In this document: piece after piece, positions 1 to 12,542 of the stretch
Numbering within the stretch: position 1 is the stretch's first letter
Layout: the number at the start of each line of letters is the position of its first letter
Assembly (NCBI GenBank): GCA_958295905.1
Contig: OY282382.1
Location: forward strand, 3,124,001-3,188,000
DNA: 64,000 bases
DNA from: an uncultured Vicinamibacterales bacterium
GTDB lineage: Bacteria; Acidobacteriota; Vicinamibacteria; Vicinamibacterales; UBA8438
Reading direction: 5' to 3'
The notes under the pieces: model-generated
Database searches by the model: none
What the model saw: only the letters and a program-made list of their open reading frames with translations
Told to the model about the DNA's origin: nothing
Position numbers and translations under genes: made by a program

Positions 1-3330
<3,330 letters not shown>

Positions 3331-3439
3331 TGCCCGGCCGCGTGCTTGACCCCGGGACCACGGATTTCAGGAAGCCCCTGCGGTCCTTGAGCGGCGGGCC
3401 GGTCACCGCGGCGGCCGGGCGCCGGCGGCGAATCCGGAT

Positions 3440-3838
3440 CTACGCGCCCCTGCGGTCCTTGATCATCCGGTCGATGCTCCAGTCGCCGGAATCGCGGCTG
3501 GCGAGGTACAGGAACAGGAAGCAGAAGAGGACGGCCGGCTCGCCCTGGTTCACGATCGGCCAGATGCTGCCGCGCGGCACGTGCGCAATGAAGAACGCCA
3601 CCGCCATCTGGCCGCTGGCGATGAACGCGGCCACCGGGGTGAACAGGCCGAGGGCGATCAGGGCGCCGGTGGCCATCTCGATGACCCCGGCGAGCCCGAG
3701 GCGGGAGGTCAGCTCGACGCTCTCCTCCATGCCGAGGATGCCGAAGATCTTCTGGGCGCCATGCTGGAAGAACAGCACCCCGGCGACGATGCGGACGGTA
3801 TCGTGGATGCACTCGGTGTAGGGCTTGAGGAACTGCAT
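3440..3838 (-). CDS. DoxX family membrane protein
   Basis: A 132-residue protein with four predicted hydrophobic helices and the DoxX-family N-terminal pattern (RIVAGVLFFQHGAQKIFG), which fits the small DoxX/YphA membrane proteins. Members sit in the inner membrane and are linked to redox or sulfur handling, but no reaction is established for this subgroup. It ends in a short charged tail (DRMIKDRRGA). GGAGGTGACTC lies just upstream of the ATG on the minus strand, a strong ribosome-binding site. It is convergent with ligA and divergent from the next gene. Confidence 0.85.
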   Translation of the reverse strand: MQFLKPYTECIHDTVRIVAGVLFFQHGAQKIFGILGMEESVELTSRLGLAGVIEMATGALIALGLFTPVAAFIASGQMAVAFFIAHVPRGSIWPIVNQGEPAVLFCFLFLYLASRDSGDWSIDRMIKDRRGA

Positions 3839-4064
3839 GAGTCACCTCCCGGTGGACGGCGGTTGACGGATACGAGAGCCCGTGGTGCGAACCCGCGTCG
3901 CACCGGTCGAATGGAGCGGCACCCATGCCGCGGGCTCCGTGGTGCTACGATGGTCGGCGGTAACGGCGTTCACGCCGGATGAAGGCCCGTGGCCGGGCGC
4001 GGTTTCGGCCGGGGCTCCCGACGGAAGCGCTCCCTTGAAGGTCGTGGCCGGGACGGAGAGAACG

Positions 4065-4463
4065 ATGCGGACAGCGTTGCGCTTGCTGATTGGCGGGGTT
4101 GCCGTGCTGGGCGCGGTCGCCGCGTCGGCGCAGTACGGACATCCCCTGAAGGGCTCGTGGAGCGGCGACTGGGGCCCCGACGAGGACAACCGCACCCGCC
4201 TGCTGCTCGTGTTCGACTGGGACGGCGAGGCGATCACCGGTACGATCAGCCCGGGGCCGAATGCGGTGCCGATTGCGGCCGCGTCGCTCGATCCGTCCAC
4301 GTGGACCCTCCACTTCGAGGCGGTGGGAGAGGACGCCGGCGGGAACCCGGTGCGGTACGTCGTCGACGGCGAACTGCAGAACATCGGTTCCTACAACCGG
4401 GTGGTCACCGGCTCGTGGACGCAAGGTGCGGTGACCGGCGACTTCACCATCATGCGGAATTGA
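4065..4463 (+). CDS. small secreted beta-rich protein, function unknown
   Basis: 132 residues. A signal peptide (MRTALRLLIGGVAVLGAVAASAQ) is followed by alternating strands with a lipocalin-like feel: GSWSGDWGPDEDN, LLLVFDWDGEAITGTISPG, WTLHFEA. Start ATG 4065 is preceded by GGAGAGAAC; the frame is open further upstream but that part has no protein character. Similar short secreted proteins are common in acidobacterial genomes, but I recognise no function. It stands alone between the divergent DoxX gene and a repeat-rich gap. Confidence 0.7.
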   Translation: MRTALRLLIGGVAVLGAVAASAQYGHPLKGSWSGDWGPDEDNRTRLLLVFDWDGEAITGTISPGPNAVPIAAASLDPSTWTLHFEAVGEDAGGNPVRYVVDGELQNIGSYNRVVTGSWTQGAVTGDFTIMRN

Positions 4464-4935
4464 ATCCGGCGTCCGACGATTGCGGCCTGCCAGCCCCGGA
4501 AATCGCCGCTTGCGGCTCCGATGGCCGCCCAACCCACCCTCCAGGCATCCGCGCCGTTCTACGGCGCAGACTCCTGAGGCCGCCGTTGGCGTTTCGACCC
4601 GGCCGCCGCCGGACGGTCGCCGCCGCCGGTCTTCCAGCCCGAATCTCCGCCGGGCTCCGCTTGCCGTCCTGCCGGTCTTGGCCGCCCGGTGGCCAAGGGT
4701 CCCGTGGCCTTCGACCGGCGGCGCATCCTGTCGCCGGTTAGGCCGCCGTCGGCGTTTCGACCCGGCCGCCGCCGCCGGGCTTCCAGCCCCCAATCTCCGC
4801 CTGCGGCTCCGTTTGCCGTCCTGCCGGTCCCGGCCGCCCGTGGCCGGGGTTTCGCGGCCTTCGACCGGCCGCGCATTCTGCGCCGCGCCGGTCTCGGTGC
4901 GACGCGGGGTTCCGGCACAGGCACACTACGGCACA
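4464..4935. repeat. intergenic gap with a 163-bp tandem repeat
   Basis: Two diverged direct copies, at about 4578-4740 and 4741-4902, share blocks such as GGCGTTTCGACCCGGCCGCC, CTTCCAGCCC and CCGTCCTGCCGGTC. At 4554-4576 there is a solo end of the CTAG mini-element found at 12434, 14755 and 45340 (GTTCTACGGCGCAGACTCCT). No gene is seen. Confidence 0.75.
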
Positions 4936-6033
4936 CTACCGGTTGCCGAAAATCGGTTGCCCGAAGTCGTCGGTCAGGTGATAGAGATAGAGGTTGTTGT
5001 CCTGACAGATGTACTCCATCAGCTCGCCGTCCGCGCGCCACGGGATGTCCCACGCGACCGTCCACGGTGCCGTGTACGCCCCCGGGTCGTCTATCGTCGC
5101 CTCGTAGCGCAACGTGTTCTTGTCCGGACGCGAGAACCGCTCGACGATGTGGAGCGCGTCGGTGTGGGGGTGGCCGAAGAAGTCGATCCAGGTCGTCTCG
5201 TTGAAGCCGACGACGTCGACGACGAGGGTATCCCCGTCCCAGTGGCCGACGGAGTGCCCGAGGAACGTGGGGTTCAGGGCGTCGCCTTCCGGGTGGGGGC
5301 GGCCGTCCATGTGGATCTCGCGCCAGACGTGGGTGGCGCCCTCGAAGATCATGATGATGCGCTCCTGCTCGGGAAGCTGAATGATCTCCATCGGGTACGG
5401 CGTCGCCATCATCCGGGGGCCGCCCGGCGGCAGGCAGTAGCCCTCGGGGTCGTACTTCGACTCGTTCTCCGAGTTGTAGTCGTAGAGCGCCGCCGTCCAC
5501 GGCATGAACGGAATGTGGGGCTCCGAGGCGGCCCCGCCGCGGGCCCCCCGCGAGCTGGCGGGCGTGTTCGGGGCGGCCGCCGGCTCGCCGTCCGGTCCGA
5601 TGGCGCGGGCGGCCATGTTGGTGATGTAGGGCACCGCCCAGACGCCCTTCTCGCCCGCGACCCGCCCGAGATTGGGGGTGCCGTCGGGCAGGCGCGGCGT
5701 CGGCTCGGCCGCCGGCGCGGTCTCGGGCGGTCCGCCCTGCGCGACCGCCGCGCCCGCGGCGCCGAGGCTGGGCGTTCCGCGGGACAGGCTCGGCTTCGGC
5801 TCGACGGCGGGCGCGGTCCCGGGCGGTCCTCCCTGCGCGACCGCCGCGCCCGCGGCGCCAAGGTTGGGGGTTCGGCGGGACAGGTTCGGCTGCGGCCCGG
5901 CCGCCGGCGCGGTCTCGGGCGGTCCTCCCTGCGCGGCCGCCGCGCCCACCGACAGGCTGGCGGCGAGGCCGCCCGCGGCCAGCGCCGCCGCGCCCCGCCG
6001 CCACGCGCTTTGCGTCCGCCGGCGCGCGGTCAT
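4936..6033 (-). CDS. secreted protein of the WDGDT family with internal repeats
   Basis: 365 residues, secreted. A signal peptide is followed by three copies of a roughly 31-residue Pro/Ala-rich repeat (AAAQGGPPETAP...PNLSRRTPNLG) and then the conserved domain. That domain carries the motif DGDTLVVDVVGFNETTWIDF and an HIVERF segment shared with the genes at 57684, 58633 and 62586. The family is common in Acidobacteriota; its function is unknown to me. Start ATG 6033 overlaps the stop of the upstream DUF6152 gene by four bases (ATGA), so the two are translationally coupled. Confidence 0.8.
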   Translation of the reverse strand: MTARRRTQSAWRRGAAALAAGGLAASLSVGAAAAQGGPPETAPAAGPQPNLSRRTPNLGAAGAAVAQGGPPGTAPAVEPKPSLSRGTPSLGAAGAAVAQGGPPETAPAAEPTPRLPDGTPNLGRVAGEKGVWAVPYITNMAARAIGPDGEPAAAPNTPASSRGARGGAASEPHIPFMPWTAALYDYNSENESKYDPEGYCLPPGGPRMMATPYPMEIIQLPEQERIIMIFEGATHVWREIHMDGRPHPEGDALNPTFLGHSVGHWDGDTLVVDVVGFNETTWIDFFGHPHTDALHIVERFSRPDKNTLRYEATIDDPGAYTAPWTVAWDIPWRADGELMEYICQDNNLYLYHLTDDFGQPIFGNR

Positions 6034-6428
6034 GGCGTCTGCCCCTGGCTCGAGGCCGCGAACAGGCGCGCCCCGCTCGCGGCGAGAAGCACCACGCGGG
6101 CATTGGCGCGGCTCGCCCCGTCCTTGGCGCGGCTGCCCTCGACGCTGACGACGTCGCCGATCTTCATCGAGTTCCGGGTCCAGCCCCGCCGCATGAGGCC
6201 GTTCGGGCTGCCCATCTCCCAGCCCCAGTTCGTCACCGCGCCGTCGTCGCCGGTGACGTCGATGAAGAACCACACGTGCGGATTCTTCCACTCGATGGTG
6301 GTGACCACCCCGGTGAGGGCGATCGGTTGATTGGCGTCGAACTCGGCCGAGAAGGAGTGGTGCGCAGACACCGTCCCCGCCAGGAGCAACGCCGATCCGG
6401 CCAACGCCGCCGGTAATCTCGCGCCCAT
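6030..6428 (-). CDS. DUF6152 family secreted protein
   Basis: 132 residues. A signal peptide ending in AHHSFSAEFDANQPIAL leads into the DUF6152 pattern: a strand with EWKNPHVWFFIDV, the block GWTRNSMKIGDVV, then SRAKDGASRANA. The domain is probably an OB-like beta barrel in the periplasm; no biochemical role is established. It is coupled by ATGA overlap to the WDGDT gene downstream. The same pairing recurs at 58633-60237, so the two families probably act together (inference). Confidence 0.85.
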   Translation of the reverse strand: MGARLPAALAGSALLLAGTVSAHHSFSAEFDANQPIALTGVVTTIEWKNPHVWFFIDVTGDDGAVTNWGWEMGSPNGLMRRGWTRNSMKIGDVVSVEGSRAKDGASRANARVVLLAASGARLFAASSQGQTP

Positions 6429-6476
6429 CAGAGCCTCCCGTTTCCTGTCTCCCGCGCCGCGCGGTACGTCCTCCGG

Positions 6477-8201
6477 CTATCTTCCCGGAACCTCGGCGCC
6501 GGCGGCGGGGTCGTCCTCGACGGCCAGCCCCCCCACGATACCCTCGACCCGGTGACCGATCTGGATCGCCCGCAGCCGCTCGATCTCGGACGGCGTGGCC
6601 GCCATCGGGTCGACGTCGCCGCACGTGAAGGCGCGGAGGGTGCATTCCGAGGTGGTGTGCGCGATCCCCCGTTCGTCCATCATGCGGGTCATCAGCGCGA
6701 CCGCCTCCTCCATCATCACGATCGCGTTGTTCGGGCGGAACGTGCCGACGCCGATGGCGTAGTCGATGGGCATCAACGGCTCGATGCTGCCCCCGAAGGC
6801 GCCGTCGTTCTTCTTGCCCAGGTCGTGCGCCCCGAGGTCGGCGCCCCGGTCGACGAGATACTGGATGATCGCGACGTCGCCCATGTTGGCGGCGACCATC
6901 AGCGGGGTGATGCCGGCGTCGTCGGCCCAGTTGACGTCGGCCCCCAAGTCCACGAGCAACCGGATGACGTCCAGCCGCTCCGCGAACGACTTGCCCTGGC
7001 TGTAGCCGTCGATCCAGCCGTGACCCGCCGCGGCCAGCAGCGGCGTCTCGTTGGCGCTCGACCGGATGCCGGGATCGGCGCCGTAGTCGAGCAGGAGCTG
7101 GACGAGTTCGAGGTCGGCCGAGTACGCGGCGCGCATGAGCGTGGTGGCGAACTGGATGCGCGGCGAGCCCCCGAAGTTGCGCCGCGAGCGCGGGGTCTTG
7201 TCGACGAACCGGTTCGGGTCCGCCCCCGCGTCCAGCAGCTGGCGTATCAGCGGCAGCGGATCGGCGGTCACCGTCCACGGGAAGCCGGGGTTCCACTCCA
7301 TGTTGCGCCGGTCGACGGCCCAGAACAGCGGGGTGAACCCCTCCGCATCGGGGTGGTCCACCCGCGACCCGCTGTCGAGCAGGAACGACGCCAGCTCGTA
7401 GTTGCCGTTGTAGACGGCGAGGCCCAACGGATCCTTCCCGTCCGCGGCCACCGCATCGACGTCGGCCCCGCCCGCGACGAGCACGCGCGCCGAGGCCAGA
7501 TCCCCTTCCCGAGCCGCGAACAGCAGCGGCGTGAACCCGCCGTTCGAGTACCCGACGGGCGCCGCGCCGGGGTCCGCGTCCTCGGGCTCGGGACCCTCGC
7601 TGCCGGCCGCGTCGGCCACCGGGTAGATTCTCGACCGCGCGTCGACGTCGGCGCCGTGGGCCACGAGCAGCTCGACCGCTTCGGCGTGGCGCTCGGCCAC
7701 CGCCCACATCAGGGCGGTGGTGCCGCCCCACGTCTCGGCCCGGTTGACGTCGGCCCCGCGCTCGAGCAGCACCCGGACGGCGTCGGGCCGGCCGGTGCGG
7801 GCGGCCATCATGAGGGCGGTGTCGCCGTGCGGGCCGAGCGCCGCGTCGGGGTCGACGCCCGCGTCGAGAAGACGCTCGATCATCGCGGTGCCGCCGTTGA
7901 GGGTGGCGAGCCGCATCGGGGTGGCCCCGGCGTGGTTCCCGGCCGCGGGCGACGCGCCCGCCCGGATCAGCAGCTCGGCCGTCTCGTGATCGTTCCAGCG
8001 GACCGCCCAGTGCAGGGCGGTGGTGCCGTCGGCCTGGGGCGCGTCGACATCCGCGCCCTGCTCCACCAGTCGGCGCACCGCGGCCGGGTCCCCCGCCATG
8101 GCCGCATCGGCCACCTCGCTGGTCGCGGCGCCCGCGGACGCGCACAGCCAGAGAAGGCCGGCCATGACCGATCCGCATGTCGTCGGGCGCGTCCAAGGCA
8201 T
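6477..8201 (-). CDS. secreted ankyrin-repeat protein
   Basis: 574 residues with a signal-type N-terminus (VMAGLLWLCASAGAATSE) and roughly ten ankyrin repeats, for example DGTTALHWAVRWNDHETAEL, LIRAGASPAAGN and GDTALMMAARTGRPDAVRVL. Ankyrin stacks bind other proteins; the partner is unknown. Start ATG 8201 has GGGAGA seven bases upstream; the frame is open further but that part overlaps the insertion sequence. It lies 48 bp upstream of the DUF6152 gene, on the same strand, and may form one transcript with it. Confidence 0.85.
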   Translation of the reverse strand: MPWTRPTTCGSVMAGLLWLCASAGAATSEVADAAMAGDPAAVRRLVEQGADVDAPQADGTTALHWAVRWNDHETAELLIRAGASPAAGNHAGATPMRLATLNGGTAMIERLLDAGVDPDAALGPHGDTALMMAARTGRPDAVRVLLERGADVNRAETWGGTTALMWAVAERHAEAVELLVAHGADVDARSRIYPVADAAGSEGPEPEDADPGAAPVGYSNGGFTPLLFAAREGDLASARVLVAGGADVDAVAADGKDPLGLAVYNGNYELASFLLDSGSRVDHPDAEGFTPLFWAVDRRNMEWNPGFPWTVTADPLPLIRQLLDAGADPNRFVDKTPRSRRNFGGSPRIQFATTLMRAAYSADLELVQLLLDYGADPGIRSSANETPLLAAAGHGWIDGYSQGKSFAERLDVIRLLVDLGADVNWADDAGITPLMVAANMGDVAIIQYLVDRGADLGAHDLGKKNDGAFGGSIEPLMPIDYAIGVGTFRPNNAIVMMEEAVALMTRMMDERGIAHTTSECTLRAFTCGDVDPMAATPSEIERLRAIQIGHRVEGIVGGLAVEDDPAAGAEVPGR

Positions 8202-8328
8202 CAGCGGTCTCCCGGCCGGTCGTCCGGCCCGCATCGTCGGTTGCGTTGTCCAGTCTTCTACCACTTTGGCTCTCGATGCACAAACCCGCCGGCTGGGACG
8301 GGTGCACGTCAGATTTGTGAGATGCCCC

Positions 8329-9552
8329 TCAAGCGGCCTTTGCGGCTCGTCGTTCCCAGAAATCCTCGAAGCGGCCGCTGAGCTTGCAGCACCGCAGGGC
8401 GATGATGGCGTTGGCGCCGGCCACCGTCCAGTGCATGCCGGCCCGCTTGAGCCGGGCGCCGATGGCGTGTTTGCATCCCGCCTCGACGACGCCCGATGAC
8501 ACGCAAAGACCCCACGCGCGGAACTCCGCATAGCGCATCCGGTGGCGGTTGCGGGTCAGGTAGTCGATACACTTGCGGGCTTCATCGCAGGTCTGGCGGT
8601 GGGGGCGCAGGGCGGTCAGGACCGCCCCGATCCGCCCCGCGTCCAACTCGTCCCGCCGGTCCTTGCCCCACCGGGCGGCGAGGTCCGTGCCGGCGCCGTA
8701 GACGGCCTTGGCCACATCGCACAGATGCCCCTTGGCGTGGTAGAGGTCGACGATTTCGATGGCGCCGGGGAACTGTTCGGCGGACAGATTCCAGATCCAC
8801 TCGGCCCCGTCGCCGATGACGACGCGACGCGACGCGGTGTCGAAGCCGCGCCGCCGCGCTTCGCGGTACGCCCGTTGCGCGAACGGGGACGGCTGCGGGT
8901 CGGCGTCGCGGCCGGCCGCGCTCTCGACCGCAGCGCTGTAGCTGACCGAACCGCGGTCCCGGACGGGCAGGCCGTCCCCGTCGCGCGTTTCCGCCGTCCA
9001 CACCGTGACCAGCTTGACCTCGCGGGTCTTGGCCGAACCGTCGGGCTGCTTGCCGCGCCGCCCGGCCGTCTCGGACTTGCGCACCGGCACCCCGGTGCCG
9101 TCCAACCCGAGGTACATCGTCGGCGCCGCGGCGGGGGCGGGTTCGACCACCCCGCGTTCGTCGGCCGCGACCGCGCATCCCAGCGCTTCGGCGGTACGCT
9201 CGACCTGCTTGGCCCCGATGCGCATCCCGGTCAAATCGCTCAACAACCCGCTCGCGTCGGCGAAGCTCCCATCCGCCGCCACCAGTCCCACCATCCGCGT
9301 GAGGGCGGGGGACAGCGCGGTGCCGTGCAGGCCCAACGCTTGGTCCCGCGGGCACACGCCCGCGCGGCAGGCGGCGCAGTAGTAGTAGGCGCGTTCCAGC
9401 GTCACCGGCCCCAGTACGGTGCCGAACGTCTTCGGGCGGCGGCCGGCGTAGCGCGCCGTCTGTCCGCAGGCGCACACCACCGTCGGGCCGCAGGAGTCGG
9501 TGCGGTCCGCGTTCAGTTGGTGCTCTACCTCCCCCGCGGCGGCGTCGAGCAC
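8329..9552 (-). CDS. ISKra4 family transposase, catalytic frame
   Basis: DDE-type transposase. From the internal ATG 9552 it is 407 residues, but the conserved sequence extends upstream in this frame to the frameshift site (GGPAEAFAAGINLKI, then QDFEAFEQAVRRGV). Seen: a CxxC pair region (CAACRAGVC), the DGTGVPVRKSE catalytic block, GRRGKQPDGSAKTREVKLVT, VVIGDGAEWIWN, YHAKGHL, and the C-terminal VSSGVVEAGCKHAIGARLK. These are hallmarks of ISKra4. The true product is most likely the frameshifted fusion starting at 10064. No stops or gaps interrupt it. Confidence 0.93.
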   Translation of the reverse strand: MLDAAAGEVEHQLNADRTDSCGPTVVCACGQTARYAGRRPKTFGTVLGPVTLERAYYYCAACRAGVCPRDQALGLHGTALSPALTRMVGLVAADGSFADASGLLSDLTGMRIGAKQVERTAEALGCAVAADERGVVEPAPAAAPTMYLGLDGTGVPVRKSETAGRRGKQPDGSAKTREVKLVTVWTAETRDGDGLPVRDRGSVSYSAAVESAAGRDADPQPSPFAQRAYREARRRGFDTASRRVVIGDGAEWIWNLSAEQFPGAIEIVDLYHAKGHLCDVAKAVYGAGTDLAARWGKDRRDELDAGRIGAVLTALRPHRQTCDEARKCIDYLTRNRHRMRYAEFRAWGLCVSSGVVEAGCKHAIGARLKRAGMHWTVAGANAIIALRCCKLSGRFEDFWERRAAKAA

Positions 9553-10064
9553 CCCGCGGCGGACGGCTTGTTCGAAGGCCTCGAAGTCCTGCCCGGACGC
9601 CCCCGGTCCGACGAGTTCGGCGATCCCGGTGGCAATCTTGAGGTTGATCCCGGCCGCGAACGCTTCCGCCGGGCCCCCTTTTTTTCCGCCGCGGCGGGGG
9701 GCGGCGGCGGAGCGGCGGGGCGCGGGCGCCCGGCCGCCAGCCGGGCTTCACTCAGCGCATCGCTGACCTCGATCAACGCTTTCGACAACTCCCGGAAGCG
9801 CCGGTACTCCGCGTTCTGCGCCTGGACTTCCGCACCCGCGTCCGCCGGAATCAGCCGCGTCACCGTCTTGCCGTCCTGCTTGCGCGTCAGCGACAGGACC
9901 GGGCCGCGTCCCGAGGCCCCCCGGTCGGCGCAACCACAGGATGCCTTGCCGCAGCGGCGGCACCGCTCCGTCAGCGTCCCTGAACGCATCTCGCCGACCG
10001 CGGCCAACTGACTCCGAAGGTGGGCGTGGCGCCGCTCCAGGGCGGCAATCTGCGCATCGGACAT
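9525..10064 (-). CDS. DUF6788-type N-terminal frame of the ISKra4 transposase
   Basis: 179 residues if read without frameshift. Begins MSDAQIAALERRHAHLRSQL, then ERCRRCGKASCGCAD, a likely zinc-binding Cys cluster, and SLTRKQDGKTVTRLIP, typical of DUF6788. After a Pro-rich stretch it reaches the heptamer A AAA AAG, beyond which the zero frame (RRKRSRPGSTSR onward) loses protein character. I therefore read the gene as the 5' half of a -1 frameshift fusion; the unshifted product would be a short regulatory protein. Confidence 0.85.
   Translation of the reverse strand: MSDAQIAALERRHAHLRSQLAAVGEMRSGTLTERCRRCGKASCGCADRGASGRGPVLSLTRKQDGKTVTRLIPADAGAEVQAQNAEYRRFRELSKALIEVSDALSEARLAAGRPRPAAPPPPPAAAEKKGARRKRSRPGSTSRLPPGSPNSSDRGRPGRTSRPSNKPSAAGCSTPPRGR
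9678..9684 (-). promoter_or_regulatory. programmed -1 frameshift heptamer A AAA AAG
   Basis: The minus strand reads GAA AAA AAG GGG GCC in the DUF6788 frame. Slipping back one base at A-AAA-AAG moves translation into the transposase frame, giving EKK then GGPAEAFAAG. The heptamer fits the canonical X XXY YYZ pattern and is followed by a G/C-rich stretch. Confidence 0.8.
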
Positions 10065-10176
10065 GATCGGGCTCCTCCAGGCTCAAAACAGCCTCCATAC
10101 TGATAGCATCGGTCGATCACGCCTTGCTCTACATCCCCAACGACATTCCCTAACCAACAAATCTGACGTGCACCCG

Positions 10177-10386
10177 GCTGGGAGCTGGGACGTCTTGTAC
10201 CTGGCGACCGTCAAGGCGAGATCGCTCGTCCAAGCCGGCAGGCGACAGAACCAAGTCCTCTACCAGTTCTACGTGGTTCCCCGGCCGGGCCGGAACCACC
10301 CCCGCCTGCGGACGCTGAAGCTGGTCATCCACGGCGGAGACAACGCAGAGCCGGTCGCGACGATTATGCTGCCGCACGAGGACTGA
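10177..10386 (+). pseudogene. C-terminal fragment of an unknown protein cut by the ISKra4 element
   Basis: About 70 residues of well-formed protein (SWDVLYLATVKARSLVQAG, then FYVVPRPGRNHPRLRTLK and VIHGGDNAEPVATIMLPHED) start right at the insertion-sequence target duplication. Joining the flanks in silico keeps the frame open into bases 8240-8298, where only a TTG could serve as start. I do not recognise the family. Confidence 0.45.
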
Positions 10387-10697
10387 CGGGCACCACACCC
10401 TCCAGAACCTCCTCAACCTCTACGCCCTCCCCGACCCCCGGAACGACCTCGGCATTTCTGAACCGCCGCGGCCGCCGCACTGCACACCACTGGGCGCGCA
10501 ACCGCTGCAAGATGAGAGCATCACCGGACCGGAGACTGCCGCCCGGCTCACCCCTTCCAAATCGTCCACCGATCCTGCCGGAACGCCAGTTGACCTGCCG
10601 TGCACCGGCTTACACCGAGGTGCTGATCGAGCCGCACCCGAGGATGACTTCCCACGATGGACGCCCGGGTACGAGTGAAGCGATGCGAGGGATATTG
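10387..10697. other. intergenic gap, no feature seen
   Basis: C-rich on the plus strand, with a continuous open frame that lacks protein character. No repeat or RNA gene was recognised. Confidence 0.4.
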
Positions 10698-11066
10698 ATG
10701 GACGAAACGGTCGCGAGCCTTGGAACCCACATGGAGCTGGACGACGCGCTGATGGAGATCCTGGGCGGCCAAGTGACCGTCCGGGGGCTGAACATCCGGG
10801 GAACGCCCGGCGAGTTGCGCAACGCGCTGTCTGCTGTCGCAGCAGGCGAGCAGCCGCGACGCGGACCCGGCCACCGGCAGGTCAGCGACGCAGCCCGCCG
10901 GCTCGCCGGAACGCTCGCCGATCGGATCCGGAACGCGATGCGCGAACACGGAGAACGGCTGATCGGAATCACCATCGCTCGCGAGCGATCGGCCACCTCC
11001 GCCGGGCACGCCGACGATGGCGACACGCACGCGGCTGCCCCCCCGACGACCCGACGACGACGCTGA
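10698..11066 (+). CDS. hypothetical protein upstream of a ComM-like gene
   Basis: 122 residues from ATG 10698 (GAGGG six bases upstream); an ATG at 10683 is the alternative. The middle is plausible protein (LDDALMEILGGQVTVRGLNI, then AARRLAGTLADRIRNAMREH, a likely helix), while the tail becomes Arg/Pro-rich. No family recognised. It shares strand and base composition with the ComM-like gene 345 bp downstream and may belong with it. Confidence 0.45.
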   Translation: MDETVASLGTHMELDDALMEILGGQVTVRGLNIRGTPGELRNALSAVAAGEQPRRGPGHRQVSDAARRLAGTLADRIRNAMREHGERLIGITIARERSATSAGHADDGDTHAAAPPTTRRRR

Positions 11067-11410
11067 ATCCACCAACCCCGGCCCGGCTCGCCCGCGACGG
11101 CAACGCCCGCCACCGAGACACGCCTCGACAACCGGAGCATCGCCCCGCCAAGTTCAAACTCCGCGCGACGCATCGTCCATGAACGGACGCGACCACGAAC
11201 GCACGAACCTTGCGGCGCCGCCCACCCATCACCCGCCGCCAAGGCGAACCTCCCGCTCGCTCGAACGCCTGACCAACGCCGCACGGGCCACCCGCCGGCG
11301 CGGGAAAGAGCACCCGCCCGTGGAACCGGTAAGGCGACCCCATCGGCGCAAGCGCCCGAACGGTATGCAACGGCCCGCCAGAGGCCCCATCAAGGAGACA
11401 TGACAGACCG
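11067..11410. other. gap before the ComM-like gene, nothing recognised
   Basis: Arg/Pro-rich translations in every frame; no repeats of the window's families were found. CAAGGAGACATGACAGACCG at 11390-11409 supplies GGAG close to the next start. Confidence 0.35.
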
Positions 11411-12305
11411 ATGACGATTCACTGCGCCTACACATCCGGAATCCAGGTCCACCTGTTCCGCCTGGAAGCCGAGCGCACCCCCGGCGAACGCGGCCTGCGC
11501 ATGACCGGACTGCCGACGACGGTCATCGACCAGACCGTCCAGATCGCCGGCGAGACGCTGAAGCACATGGGGATCGACAACCCCGGCACCCTGATTCGGT
11601 GCGAACGGGAAGATCCGAACGCCCCGCCGCTCGACCACGGCGGCTACATGCGGGCGGCCGACCTGCCCGCGGTGCTGGCCGTACTCGGCGCCCATGGCGT
11701 CATCCGGCCGGAGCGGCTCGAACGAACCGTGGCCGCCGCGGCGCTCGACCCGTACCGACCTGACGGAGGAAACACGCCCTGCGTGGCCATCTACGGGGCG
11801 ACGCCGATCGCCGAGCGGGCGGAACGGGCGGGACTCGACCTCATCGTCCCGCTCGACAACGGCGCCGCGGCCGCCGCCGAATGCACGCGGACGATCGCCG
11901 CCGCGACCACGGATGAAGTCGTCGCCGTCCTGACCGGCCGCCGGGAACCGGGCGCACCGCCGCCGAGCCGCCGCGACGGGCTGACGGACCTCTCGCGGCC
12001 GTGGTGGGGCATCACCGACGAAGACCTGCGGGCGCTGGAGATTGCCTGCGCGGGCCGCCACCACATGCACGTCGTCGGACCGCCGGGAAGGGACTCGACG
12101 CCGCGCTACGGACGCATCGCCCAGAGGCTCCTGCCAGACCTCGATACGGAACAGGCGCGCGAGACGACCCGGATCTACTCGGTGTCGAGACTCCTGCCGC
12201 CCCGGCTGCCGCGCGCGACCCGGCCGCCCCTGCGAGCGCCCCACTACACGGCGTCGGAGATCGCGCTGACCGGGAACCGGAGACATCCCGGGGAAGTGAG
12301 CCTAG

Positions 12306-12429
12306 TGGTCCGTCACGTCATAAGTTTCGGACAGACAGACTTAGGTCGAACGACGTATTTCTTCCGCATAGGACTCTTGCGGTTCGAGGTGAGTGCCCCG
12401 GAGACCCTATTTTTAATCGTGTCGATGCA
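12306..12429. mobile_element. 124-bp insertion between CTAG repeats
   Basis: Begins TGGTCCGTCACGTCATAAG and ends GTGTCGATGCA, bounded by CTAG at 12302-12305 and 12430-12433. It has no clear inverted repeats and no gene. It lies directly against the mini-element at 12434, so two insertions appear stacked at one CTAG target. Confidence 0.55.
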
Positions 12430-12433
12430 CTAG

Positions 12434-12542
12434 GAGTCTGCGCCGCAGAACGGTTTTGGGTCCGATCTGGCACAATATGTGGCGGTCAATCGCCTGCGCT
12501 TGTGCAATATATGGTGGTCATAATTTCCTGCGGCGCAGACTC
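12434..12542. mobile_element. CTAG mini-element (MITE-like), copy 1
   Basis: 109 bp with inverted ends GAGTCTGCGCCGCAG and CTGCGGCGCAGACTC, flanked by CTAG on both sides. It interrupts the ComM-like gene. Internal text GGTTTTGGGTCCGATCTGGC and ACAATATGT is shared in inverted orientation with the copy at 14755. No coding capacity. Confidence 0.85.

Larger units (their letters stand above)
8299..10176 (-). mobile_element. complete ISKra4-type insertion sequence
   Basis: About 1.88 kb bounded by perfect inverted repeats GGGTGCACGTCAGATTTGT (8300-8318) and its complement (10157-10175). The flanks carry the direct repeat GGCTGGGA (8291-8298 and 10176-10183), the target duplication, 7-8 bp depending on how the shared G is assigned. 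It holds two overlapping frames (DUF6788 protein and transposase) joined by a -1 frameshift signal. The perfect ends and open frames suggest a recent insertion. Confidence 0.9.

Noticed and set aside
4936-8307. One 1123-residue minus-strand protein
   Set aside because: Three real genes in other frames explain it; only the final 365 residues from ATG 6033 are genuine.
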